This document shows, in pieces, positions 1 through 5,900 of a stretch of 10,987 nt of DNA. Both the position numbers and the translations under genes were made by a program. Position 1 is the stretch's first letter. Each line of letters begins with the position of its first letter. The notes beneath the pieces were generated by a model that saw only the letters and a program-made list of their open reading frames with translations, had not been told where the DNA came from and made no database searches. The DNA comes from JAGVWT01 sp964538405 (GTDB lineage Archaea > Nanobdellota > Nanobdellia > Pacearchaeales > GW2011-AR1), in the NCBI GenBank assembly GCA_964538405.1, contig CAZIET010000022.1, positions 1-10,987 of the forward strand, given 5' to 3'.

Positions 1-236
1 CGAGAAATCCAAACAAATGATTTCTAAGTTCTGAGGAAGGTCCGTCCACCAAAAACAAGTTGTCTTTCGAAAGGAAGATTCCCGCGAGGGAAAGCTCTGG
101 AACAGAAACGATCCTATTAGGTTAGGCTGAAACGGCTATCTCAACTGGTGCAACTCCATGAAGGGGGCTTAGTCGAATGTTGGCAAGTTCTTTTCAAAAA
201 TGAAGAACTACAGAAGATGGCCTATCCTTGACTTAC
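1..236 (+). ncRNA. rnpB: RNase P RNA, 5'-truncated by the window edge
   Basis: This is the catalytic RNA of RNase P, which removes tRNA 5' leaders. The universal P4 helix can be drawn: 38-46 pairs with 216-223 and leaves U41 as the conserved bulge. The flanking landmarks GAGGAAGGTCC (33-43) and ACAGAAGATGGCCTAT (210-225) are the 5' and 3' conserved core regions. The first bases form a hairpin (3-9 with 19-25) that fits P3. The 5' strands of P1 and P2 must therefore lie before the window. GGCTGAAACGGC (125-136) and GGTGCAACTCC (147-157) match the specificity-domain core. The 3' end is placed before a run of six T (237-242), a plausible archaeal oligo-T terminator, and it touches the stop codon of the convergent membrane-protein gene. 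The exact 3' end is uncertain by a few bases. Confidence 0.9.
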
Positions 237-502
237 TTTTTTCGATAATAGAAAAGAAGTATTACATATATAAAAAACCCAGTTACAAAAATAGCCTGTC
301 CTGTGATTAAAACAAGATCTCCTACCGTGATGAATTTTATTAAAAATATTGAGGATGCAGTCAATCTTAAAGATATTCCGATTAAAGATAAATCTTTTGA
401 AGATTTTCTTTTTAATATGTGAAAAATCTGAAAAATAATATCGATACTCAACGCAAAAAATGCCATCAAAACGGCGCTATCTATTATTGCTTGAAATGCC
501 AT
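233..502 (-). CDS. SemiSWEET / PQ-loop small membrane transporter-like protein
   Basis: This 89-residue protein has three predicted membrane helices (about 8-28, 37-59 and 62-85), the half-transporter size of SemiSWEETs, which dimerise to move sugars across the membrane. The segment F24-Q25 followed by HILKRKSSKDLSL (28-40) matches the PQ-loop signature, a helix-1 end, then basic residues, then S-x-x-LSL. The Pro of PQ is replaced by Phe. Substrate cannot be deduced. The start at 502 is supported by a TTTAAA box centred 24.5 nt upstream, implying a leaderless mRNA. The gene converges on RNase P RNA and is divergent from tRNA-Phe. The family call is moderately sure and the transport role is inference. 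Confidence 0.75.
   Translation of the reverse strand: MAFQAIIDSAVLMAFFALSIDIIFQIFHILKRKSSKDLSLIGISLRLTASSIFLIKFITVGDLVLITGQAIFVTGFFIYVILLFYYRKK
237..242 (+). terminator. oligo-T stop after RNase P RNA
   Basis: Six consecutive T follow the P1 3' strand of RNase P RNA. Archaeal RNA polymerase terminates on short T runs without needing a hairpin. The site lies inside the 3' end of the convergent gene. Confidence 0.45.
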
Positions 503-520
503 GAATAATAACTAAACAAC

Positions 521-530
521 ATATTTAAAA
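521..530. promoter_or_regulatory. Shared TATA box for SemiSWEET gene (-) and tRNA-Phe (+)
   Basis: ATATTTAAAA contains the palindrome TTTAAA (524-529). Its centre is 24.5 nt from the minus-strand ATG at 502 and 28.5 nt from the first base of tRNA-Phe at 555. No other TATA-like element lies in the 52-bp gap, so one box probably directs both genes. On the spacing seen elsewhere in the window, the tRNA transcript would begin near 551 with a 4-nt leader. Confidence 0.6.
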
Positions 531-554
531 AACATTCTTCTTTCGTTTTCTTAC

Positions 555-626
555 GGGAGTGTAGCTTAATGGGAAAGCACTCGATTGAAGCTCGAGTTAG
601 TGGAGGTTCGATTCCTCCCACTCCCA
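555..626 (+). tRNA. tRNA-Phe (GAA)
   Basis: A complete 72-nt cloverleaf is present. The acceptor stem GGGAGTG/CACTCCC (555-561 with 619-625) is perfectly paired. The D stem is GCTT/AAGC (564-567, 575-578), the anticodon stem CTCGA/TCGAG (580-584, 592-596), and the T stem GGAGG/CCTCC with loop TTCGATT (602-618). The anticodon loop TTGAAGC has anticodon GAA at 587-589, giving phenylalanine. G37 (590) follows it, as expected for the wyosine-modified archaeal/eukaryotic tRNA-Phe. The variable loop has 5 nt and the discriminator base is A (626). CCA is not encoded, so it must be added by CCA-adding enzyme. There is no intron. Confidence 0.97.
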
Positions 627-649
627 TCTTCAAAAATTTTACACAAAAG

Positions 650-659
650 TTTATAAAAT
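650..659 (+). promoter_or_regulatory. TATA box for the membrane protein / pilin-like pair
   Basis: TTTATAAAAT lies 24 bp after the end of tRNA-Phe. The centre of TATAAA (652-657) is 24.5 nt from the ATG at 679, the typical leaderless register of this window. Confidence 0.65.
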
Positions 660-678
660 AAAAAACAATAAACTCAAT

Positions 679-942
679 ATGGCAAAAGGGGGACATGACT
701 TCAGTGAAGTTGCTTACATTTTTGGTGTAATCAGCATTGTAATGGCTTTTGTAAGCCCTGTCGGCGGAGTCATTTTTGGAATTCTTGGTTTGGTTTACAG
801 CAAAAAGCAAAAATCTGATCTTTCAGAAAAAGCAAAGAATCTTAGCATTATCGGAATAATAATCGCTGTAATAATGCTTATAATAACTGTCGGCTTGACA
901 GCCTATCTCGGATTGACAAGCCCTCAAGGACTGCTCGGTTAA
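679..942 (+). CDS. DUF4190-like small integral membrane protein
   Basis: An 87-residue hydrophobic protein. Residues 11-40 form a membrane hairpin broken at Pro27 and rich in glycine, with FGILGLVYSKKQK (33-45) ending in a basic cytoplasmic anchor. A charged stretch (SDLSEKAKNL) follows, then a second helix 56-79. The pattern of small residues, a G-I-x-G-L end, a basic loop with a K-A/R-x-L-S-I-x-G-I restart and a second helix is that of DUF4190 proteins, whose function is unknown. The start is fixed by the TATA box at 650-659. Its stop codon is one base before the ATG of the following pilin-like gene, so the two are almost certainly co-transcribed and may act together in the envelope. Confidence 0.75.
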   Translation: MAKGGHDFSEVAYIFGVISIVMAFVSPVGGVIFGILGLVYSKKQKSDLSEKAKNLSIIGIIIAVIMLIITVGLTAYLGLTSPQGLLG

Positions 943-943
943 A

Positions 944-1549
944 ATGAATTCTAAAAAACTTTCACAGGTTCAGTCTGCATTTCTAAAGCAACGCAAAGCA
1001 CAAATACAGATGAGCATTGGAACCATAGTCGCAATAGTTCTTTTCATGGTGTTTATGGTCTTGGGATTAGTTTTGGTAAGGACAATCTTCACAGGATCGA
1101 TAGAAAACATCAATTCGATAGATCAAGCAGTAAAGAACGAAATCAACAAACTGTTCGCCGAAGATGATTCAAGAAAGATAGTTGTCTATCCGGGAACAAG
1201 AGAAATAACAATACAGAAAGGGAACAAGGACTATGCCGGATTTGCATTTTCAATAAGAAACACAGAGACCACATCCGGGAATTTCACCTATAATGTTTTT
1301 GTGAATGATCCTAACATAATGGCTAACTGCAACATCAATGCAAATGAGGCAGAAAGCTGGATAAAAGCCGGAAAAACCGGAAGCATAACAATCCCTGCGG
1401 GAGATGCAATGTCCGAGCCAGAATTTGTGAGATTCCTTGTTCCCGACAACGCACCACCATGCCCTGTAAGATTCGGAATTGATGTGAAGAAGGACGGAGC
1501 GCAATACGGAAGCACAGTCAGTATCGATGTAAGAGTAATCGGGAAATAA
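944..1549 (+). CDS. Type IV pilin-like secreted/envelope protein
   Basis: 201 residues. A basic N-terminus (1-18) is followed by KAQIQMSIG (18-26) and a hydrophobic helix of about 23 residues (26-48). This resembles the class III signal peptide of archaeal pilins, in which prepilin peptidase cuts near K-A/Q just before the hydrophobic helix, so the helix stays as the assembly core or membrane anchor. The helix lacks the usual Glu at +5, so cleavage is uncertain. The rest is a beta-rich extracellular domain (about 75-200) with two cysteines, C129 and C173, that could form a disulfide. It is one nucleotide behind the DUF4190-like gene. A pilus subunit or a membrane-anchored surface protein are both possible; no homologous domain in the C-terminal part was recognised. 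Confidence 0.7.
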   Translation: MNSKKLSQVQSAFLKQRKAQIQMSIGTIVAIVLFMVFMVLGLVLVRTIFTGSIENINSIDQAVKNEINKLFAEDDSRKIVVYPGTREITIQKGNKDYAGFAFSIRNTETTSGNFTYNVFVNDPNIMANCNINANEAESWIKAGKTGSITIPAGDAMSEPEFVRFLVPDNAPPCPVRFGIDVKKDGAQYGSTVSIDVRVIGK

Positions 1550-1552
1550 GAA

Positions 1553-1560
1553 TTTAAAAA
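1553..1560 (+). promoter_or_regulatory. TATA box for cysS-RuBisCO
   Basis: TTTAAAAA lies 3 bp after the preceding stop codon. The TTTAAA centre is 26.5 nt before the ATG at 1582. It supports that ATG over the in-frame TTG at 1579, since the predicted transcript would start at about 1580. Confidence 0.55.
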
Positions 1561-1581
1561 ATAGTATTTCCTAATTAATTG

Positions 1582-2905
1582 ATGTTAAAATTCTACAATA
1601 CCTTAACAAGAAAAAAAGAAGTTTTCAAACCAAGAAGTGGGAAGAAAGTGAATATGTTCGTCTGCGGAATTACGGTTCATGATTATCCCCATATTGGAAA
1701 TGGAAGAACATTTGTCGCATTTGATGTTATTGCAAGATACCTTAGATGGAAAGGCTACAAGCTGAATTACGTGCAGAATATTACAGACATTGATGACAAA
1801 ATAATAAGAAAAGCGCAAGAAAATAATTCTGATTGGAAGAAAATAAAAGACAAATATGAAAAGGTTTATTTTGAAGATGTAAAAAAATTTAACATAACTT
1901 CTGTTGACAAGTATGCAAAAGCCACAGATTATATCAAGGAAATTATCTCTCAAGTGAAGAGGCTGATAAAAAAAGGTTATGTCTACAAAATCTCCGATGG
2001 ATGGTACTTTGATTTGAGCAAGGACAAGGATTACGGAAAATTGGCAAGAAGAACTACTCTTGAATTGAATGATGCTGTTTCGAGAATTGATACAGCAGTT
2101 CATTCCCCTGGACGCATAACTTCNNNNNNNNNNCTCAAAGCCAGGTGAACCAATTTGGAAAACAGATTTGGGTGATGGGCGTCCAGGATGGCATGTAGAG
2201 GATACGGCAATAACTGAAAAGGAATTTGGCCCGCAATATGATATTCACGGAGGGGGAATTGATTTGATATTTCCACATCACGAAGCAGAAATAGCACAGA
2301 TGGAATCAATATCTGGAAAGAAGCCTTTTGTAAAGTACTGGATGCATACGGGATTTATCAACATAAATGAAGAAAAGATGTCAAAATCCTTGGGAAATTT
2401 CATAACTATGAGGGCTTTGCATGAAGAAGCCATGGTTGTAAGATATCTTTTTATTTCGAACCATTACAGAAACCCAATAAATTTCTCAAATGCAAAATTG
2501 GAAGACGCAAGAAACACATATGAAAGGCTGAAAAACATAATTTCAAAATTAAAAGATGACAAAAAAACAAACAAAAAATATCTTCAGGAATTTGAAAACG
2601 CAATGGACGATGACATAAACACCCCTGAAGCGGTCCAAGTAATGTGGAAATTGCTAAGAGATGAAAATGCAATAGGAAAGTTAAGAACAATAAAGAAATT
2701 TGATGAAATTTTTGGATTAGATTTGTTAAAAAAAGAAAAGATTTCAATTCCTTCTGAAGTTAAAAAATTAGCAAATGAAAGAGAAAAGGCCAGAAAATCC
2801 AAGGATTGGAAAAAAGCAGACGAATTAAGAGAAAGAATTAATAAATTAGGGTATGTTATCCAAGATACAGAAAGAGGTTTTACTATAAAAAATGCCAAAG
2901 ATTGA
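1582..2905 (+). CDS. cysS: Cysteinyl-tRNA synthetase, interrupted by an assembly gap
   Basis: Class I synthetase that charges tRNA-Cys. The N-terminal part holds MFVCGITVHDYPHIGN with the HIGH-type motif HIGN (residues 37-40) and zinc ligand C28. The C-terminal part holds the tRNA/active-site segment GRPGWHVED, the zinc ligands in FPHHEAEIAQ, the KMSKS loop, and a helical anticodon-binding tail (KAR..KDWKKADELRERINKLG). The middle is cut by ten N (2124-2133). Before the gap the gene reads in one frame up to HSPG; after it the frame is shifted by one, starting SKPGEPIW. The family normally has about seven residues (DFALWKx, 21 nt) between these points; 22 nt are present, so the gene is probably intact and the break is a sequencing artefact. 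The Cys of the usual GWHIEC motif is Asp here. ATG 1582 is preferred over TTG 1579. Its last 14 nt overlap the RuBisCO gene. Confidence 0.93.
2124..2133. other. Assembly gap (10 N) inside cysS
   Basis: Ten undetermined bases. The 11 bases before them (2113-2123) also fail to encode the expected D-F-A-L-W-K of CysRS, so they are probably unreliable contig-end sequence. Confidence 0.95.
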
Positions 2906-4187
2906 ATGGTATCATGATTTTATTGACTTAAAATACAAACCAGCAAAAACCGATTTGAATGTTTTATTCTATTTTGAACCAGATAAAGGAGAATCTAAAG
3001 ACGACGCAATAGGAAGAATAGCCTCTGAAAGCTCAACAGGAACATGGACAACTTTATTCAAATTACCAGCAAGAATGAAGCACATCATGGCGAAAGCATA
3101 CAAAGTCTACGGAAATTATGTTGAAATTGCCTATCCTTTGGATTTATGGGAAAAAGGAAATGCTCCACAATTGTTAAGTGGAATTGCGGGAAATATTTTT
3201 GGAATGAAGGCATTAAAAAATCTCAGATTGATTGATGTTTCATTGCCGCAAGAGTACATAAGAAGTTTCCACGGACCTAATTTAGGAATTCCAGGATTGA
3301 GAAAATACTTCAAAGTCTACGACAGACCATTGACGGGAGCTGTCCCAAAGCCAAAATTAGGATTTAGTGCAACAGAACATGCAGAAATAGGGTATGAAAC
3401 ATGGATGGGAGGATTTGATCTCGTAAAAGATGATGAAAACCTTTCAAGTCAAACATTCAACAACTTCTACAAAAGAGTGCAATTGATGTCAAAGCTCAGA
3501 GATAAAGCTGAAAAGGAAACGGGAGAAGTAAAAGATGCCTTAATCAATATAACTGCAGAGACAGATGAGATGAAAAAGAGAGCAAAAGCCTTGCATGATC
3601 ACGGATTCAAATATGCAATGATTGATGTTGTTGTTGCTGGAACTGCCGCCGTACAAACTTTAAGGGAAACTCTTGGAGATTACAACATGAGCATCCATGC
3701 GCACAGAGCAATGCATGCTGCTTTCGACAGAAATCCAAAACATGGAATCTCCATGCAATTCTTGGCAAAGATAATGAGATTGATTGGAGTAGATGAAATA
3801 CATTCAGGAACAGAATATGGAAAATTGGTTGGAAGCCATGACGAAGTCCAGTCAATCGCTTCGGTCTTAAAAGACAAAAATGTAAAACCAAGAAAAGGAT
3901 TTTTGATGGAGCAGAATTGGGGAAAAACAAAACCAGCGTTCCCTGTTTCTTCTGGGGGAGTACATCCCGGAATCATTCCACAAGAGATGAAACTTTACGG
4001 AAAAGATTTCATGATGCTTGTTTCTGGGGGAATTCACGGACATCCTCGTGGTACTAGAGCTGGAGCCAAAGCAGCAATGCAGGCAATTGAAGCAACAAAC
4101 AAAAAGATAACTTTGGAAGAATACGCAAAAACTCACAAGGAACTTGCAGAAGCTTTAAAGAAATGGGGAAGATTGAATCCTAAATAA
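2892..4187 (+). CDS. rbcL: Form III RuBisCO large subunit
   Basis: A 431-residue ribulose-1,5-bisphosphate carboxylase. In archaea it usually acts on RuBP made from nucleoside monophosphates (AMP phosphorylase, then ribose-1,5-bisphosphate isomerase), giving two 3-phosphoglycerates in the cytoplasm. Catalytic residues are all visible: GTWTT (50-54), GNIFG (100-104), VPKPKLG (151-157, K153 and K155), the carbamylated lysine in GGFDLVKDDE (K179 with D181 and E182), HAHRAMH (269-275), HSGTEYGKLVG (304-314, loop-6 lysine K311), SSGGVHP (353-359) and SGGIHGHPRG (378-387). VPKPK in place of TxKPK and the length fit form III enzymes such as that of Thermococcus. The start overlaps the cysS end by 14 nt and no TATA box precedes it, so it depends on the cysS promoter. 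Neither AMP phosphorylase nor the isomerase is in the window. It ends one base from the convergent gene. Confidence 0.96.
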   Translation: MPKIEWYHDFIDLKYKPAKTDLNVLFYFEPDKGESKDDAIGRIASESSTGTWTTLFKLPARMKHIMAKAYKVYGNYVEIAYPLDLWEKGNAPQLLSGIAGNIFGMKALKNLRLIDVSLPQEYIRSFHGPNLGIPGLRKYFKVYDRPLTGAVPKPKLGFSATEHAEIGYETWMGGFDLVKDDENLSSQTFNNFYKRVQLMSKLRDKAEKETGEVKDALINITAETDEMKKRAKALHDHGFKYAMIDVVVAGTAAVQTLRETLGDYNMSIHAHRAMHAAFDRNPKHGISMQFLAKIMRLIGVDEIHSGTEYGKLVGSHDEVQSIASVLKDKNVKPRKGFLMEQNWGKTKPAFPVSSGGVHPGIIPQEMKLYGKDFMMLVSGGIHGHPRGTRAGAKAAMQAIEATNKKITLEEYAKTHKELAEALKKWGRLNPK

Positions 4188-4188
4188 T

Positions 4189-4557
4189 TTACAAACCTAA
4201 CTCTCTTCTGACATATGCCTCATCTTCAGGATGAAGTGGGCTTTTTGCAGTGCTATAGTTATGAAAGGTTGTAAATCTAACAAATTCTATTTCATATCTC
4301 ATTTGTCTTAATCTTCTTAGTTGTAAAACTAAACTATTAAAATCATCTCCTAGACCACGAAATCCTTCAACATGCGGCGAAATTTCATAAAAATAACCCC
4401 GTGGCTCTTTTTCAGGATCTCGGTTAGGCCAATTAAGACTATCTAAGTATCTTCCTAAAGTGACCTTTTTTTCAGCTACCACTTCATGACCTTTTCGTGA
4501 GGGATTCATAATTGCTTCTATTAAATCAAAGGGAAACGGAAATAAATCTTTTTCCAT
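4189..4557 (-). CDS. Unrecognised 122-residue soluble protein
   Basis: I do not recognise this protein. It has no membrane helix or signal peptide. A proline/charge-rich N-terminus (DLFPFPFDL, SLNWPNRDPEKEPRGY) is followed by a strand (YFYEIS, 55-60), a helix with repeated leucines (FNSLVLQLRRLRQM, 73-86) and a second strand (YEIEFVRFTTF, 88-98), suggesting a small alpha/beta fold. The start at 4557 is supported by a TTTAAA box centred exactly 24.5 nt upstream, so it is very probably a real gene with its own leaderless transcript. It ends 1 bp from RuBisCO (convergent) and is divergent from the Nudix gene. Nothing in the context assigns a function. Confidence 0.7.
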   Translation of the reverse strand: MEKDLFPFPFDLIEAIMNPSRKGHEVVAEKKVTLGRYLDSLNWPNRDPEKEPRGYFYEISPHVEGFRGLGDDFNSLVLQLRRLRQMRYEIEFVRFTTFHNYSTAKSPLHPEDEAYVRRELGL

Positions 4558-4578
4558 TGATTTTTATCACAAAACCCA

Positions 4579-4585
4579 TTTAAAA
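4579..4585 (-). promoter_or_regulatory. TATA box for the 122-residue protein
   Basis: TTTAAAA on the plus strand (TTTTAAA in the sense of the gene). The TTTAAA centre lies 24.5 nt from the ATG at 4557. It is one half of a 72-bp divergent promoter region. Confidence 0.6.
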
Positions 4586-4600
4586 GTTTTCCCAGTAATG

Positions 4601-4607
4601 TTTATTA
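4601..4607 (+). promoter_or_regulatory. TATA-like box for the Nudix gene
   Basis: TTTATTA, centred about 26 nt before the ATG at 4630. It is weaker than the other boxes in the window but in the right register, and it favours ATG 4630 over the out-of-frame ATG at 4625. Confidence 0.45.
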
Positions 4608-4629
4608 GATACTCTTTCTTTAAAATGAA

Positions 4630-5094
4630 ATGCCTGAAAAATACAGGAAAGCTGTTTTTATTGTAGTCTACACAAAAACTAACGAAGGAATAAGATATCT
4701 TCTTCTGAAAAGAAAGCTTCATTGGAAAGGATGGGAATTCCCGAAGGGAGGAATTGAAGCAAATGAGTCAAAGAAATCCACTGTTGAAAGGGAATTGTAT
4801 GAAGAGACAGGAAGAAAGCCAATAAAAATAAAGCAATTCGGATTCAAGGGAAGCTACAAATACAAAAGGCAATTTCCAGGAAGGCCGGGATTTATCGGAC
4901 AATTTTTCAACTTATTCAGTGCCGAAATAGAACCAGGAGAAATAACCATAGATAACAGAGAGCATTCTTCTTATGAATGGTTAACATTTGATGAAGCAAC
5001 AAAAAAACTTTCTTTTCCTAACCAGAAGAAATCCTTGAAGATCGTAAATAATTCATTAAAAGGGGCTTATCCAAGGGAATCTCGTCCTTCTTAA
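4630..5094 (+). CDS. Nudix hydrolase, Ap4A-hydrolase-like
   Basis: 154 residues. The Nudix box G-x5-E-x7-R-E-U-x-E-E-x-G is complete: G40, E46, R54, E55, E58, E59 and G61, with Arg rather than a hydrophobic residue in the last position. The glutamates bind the metal that hydrolyses a nucleoside diphosphate linked to another group. The context WKGWEFPKGG (32-41) just before the box and the compact size resemble diadenosine polyphosphate hydrolases and other small housecleaning Nudix proteins; substrate is not provable from sequence. Its last 77 nt, coding for residues 130-154, overlap in antisense the 3' end of the convergent speD-like gene. The tail (YPRESRPS) looks unstructured and may be dispensable. 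Confidence 0.9.
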   Translation: MPEKYRKAVFIVVYTKTNEGIRYLLLKRKLHWKGWEFPKGGIEANESKKSTVERELYEETGRKPIKIKQFGFKGSYKYKRQFPGRPGFIGQFFNLFSAEIEPGEITIDNREHSSYEWLTFDEATKKLSFPNQKKSLKIVNNSLKGAYPRESRPS

Positions 5095-5431
5095 AGAAAA
5101 TAACTTCCTTAGGATTAAGTTTTTTCTTTATCATATCAAAAGTTTTTTCCACATCTTTTGGACCTCTGCAACTGTACATATTCATATAAAATGCATTGTG
5201 TTCGGGATAAGTATGTACTGCTAAATGAGATTCTGAGAGTAAAGCAAAAAAGGTGAAACCCTGAACAGGGAACTTGTGGAGCACGAAATCTTCTACATGA
5301 AAGTTTTCCTTATTCAAAACATTAACAATAAATTCTTTTAACATGTCTGCATCATTCAGAACATGGCTTTTTATTCCTTTCATTACACATGAAACCTCTT
5401 GTCCCACTAAAGGAGATTTGTAGTCTGTCAT
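5018..5431 (-). CDS. speD: S-adenosylmethionine decarboxylase (SpeD family, class 1B)
   Basis: A pyruvoyl-dependent enzyme that decarboxylates AdoMet to supply aminopropyl groups for spermidine. The 137-residue proenzyme carries the self-cleavage motif LSESH (65-69): cleavage before S68 should yield the pyruvoyl alpha chain. H73 and C88 correspond to the processing and catalytic His68 and Cys83 of the Thermotoga enzyme. HKFPVQGFTFFALLSESHL is the family's core. The chain is about 15 residues longer than typical small SpeD proteins because of a C-terminal tail (LRSSRISSG) whose gene segment overlaps the convergent Nudix gene. The ATG at 5431 overlaps the TGA of the upstream paralogue (ATGA), so translation is probably coupled. 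Because SpeD-family members have become arginine decarboxylases in Crenarchaeota, the substrate is likely but not proven AdoMet. Confidence 0.9.
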   Translation of the reverse strand: MTDYKSPLVGQEVSCVMKGIKSHVLNDADMLKEFIVNVLNKENFHVEDFVLHKFPVQGFTFFALLSESHLAVHTYPEHNAFYMNMYSCRGPKDVEKTFDMIKKKLNPKEVIFFKKDEIPLDKPLLMNYLRSSRISSG

Positions 5432-5820
5432 TTTCTTATTTTTTGGTTTAAGATATAACTTTTAGCCTTGAAGAATTCCTTTGCAAACTCGGCAACTTCA
5501 ACAGGATCATACAAGCTGCATGAAAATATGTCCAGGAAAATATTGTTTGTCTGGTTAACAAAATGGCCTGTTATAGAAGAGGTTTCAATCAATTGCACCA
5601 TAGAATATCCGGAAACTCTTTCGTCTTCTCCAAAGTCAACGACAACAGTCTTGCCAAAGCGCTTCATCTTTATCCTATCACAAAGCTTAGCGACGAATTC
5701 TTTTATTTTTTGTTCACTCCGAATAAAGCCAGGGTCACAGGACTTAAGATCTATCCCAGCCCACAATCCCCAGTATTCACCTGATTGCGATAGTTGGCTC
5801 ATCAACACCCTATTTTTCAT
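5428..5820 (-). CDS. SpeD-family paralogue, divergent pyruvoyl decarboxylase-like protein
   Basis: A 130-residue protein that aligns without gaps to the active-site region of the downstream SpeD over 25 columns. Its S81, H86 and C101 fall on the pyruvoyl serine, the processing histidine and the catalytic cysteine (S68, H73 and C88 of the neighbour). The residues around the cleavage site differ: SESH is ETSS, so the Glu before the pyruvoyl Ser is Thr and the His after it is Ser. It could still self-process. Possible roles are a decarboxylase of arginine or ornithine, as known for some SpeD relatives, or a partner subunit that activates the canonical SpeD. It is the first gene of the two-gene unit, with a TATA box 24.5 nt upstream and a 4-nt overlap to speD. 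Membership of the family is clear from the residues; function is inference. Confidence 0.82.
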   Translation of the reverse strand: MKNRVLMSQLSQSGEYWGLWAGIDLKSCDPGFIRSEQKIKEFVAKLCDRIKMKRFGKTVVVDFGEDERVSGYSMVQLIETSSITGHFVNQTNNIFLDIFSCSLYDPVEVAEFAKEFFKAKSYILNQKIRK

Positions 5821-5841
5821 GGTGAATATAATAAAATTCTA

Positions 5842-5850
5842 TTTAAAAAA
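5842..5850 (-). promoter_or_regulatory. TATA box for the SpeD-family pair
   Basis: TTTAAAAAA on the plus strand, with TTTAAA centred 24.5 nt from the minus-strand ATG at 5820. It forms a divergent 80-bp promoter region with the NFACT-R gene. Confidence 0.6.
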
Positions 5851-5872
5851 CTATTCCCAAAATTCAAAAAAG

Positions 5873-5880
5873 ATAAATAA
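5873..5880 (+). promoter_or_regulatory. TATA box for the NFACT-R / CRM pair
   Basis: ATAAATAA. The TAAATA centre is 24.5 nt from the ATG at 5901. Confidence 0.55.
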
Positions 5881-5900
5881 GCTTCTTTCCTTGTCTTGAC

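Noticed and set aside
484..810. Minus-strand 108-codon open frame
   Set aside because: It runs through the antisense of the complete tRNA-Phe and the start of the membrane-protein gene. Its middle is simply tRNA translated backwards, and it has no promoter.
1579..1581. TTG start for cysS
   Set aside because: The ATG at 1582 is in frame, fits the family N-terminus (MLKFYNTLTR) and agrees with the TATA register.
1582..2905. cysS as a pseudogene
   Set aside because: The only break is at undetermined bases; both halves keep all synthetase motifs, and the missing length fits an intact gene.
5468..5899. Plus-strand 143-codon open frame over the SpeD-like gene
   Set aside because: It is antisense to a protein with recognisable active-site residues and has no promoter in register; a shadow frame.
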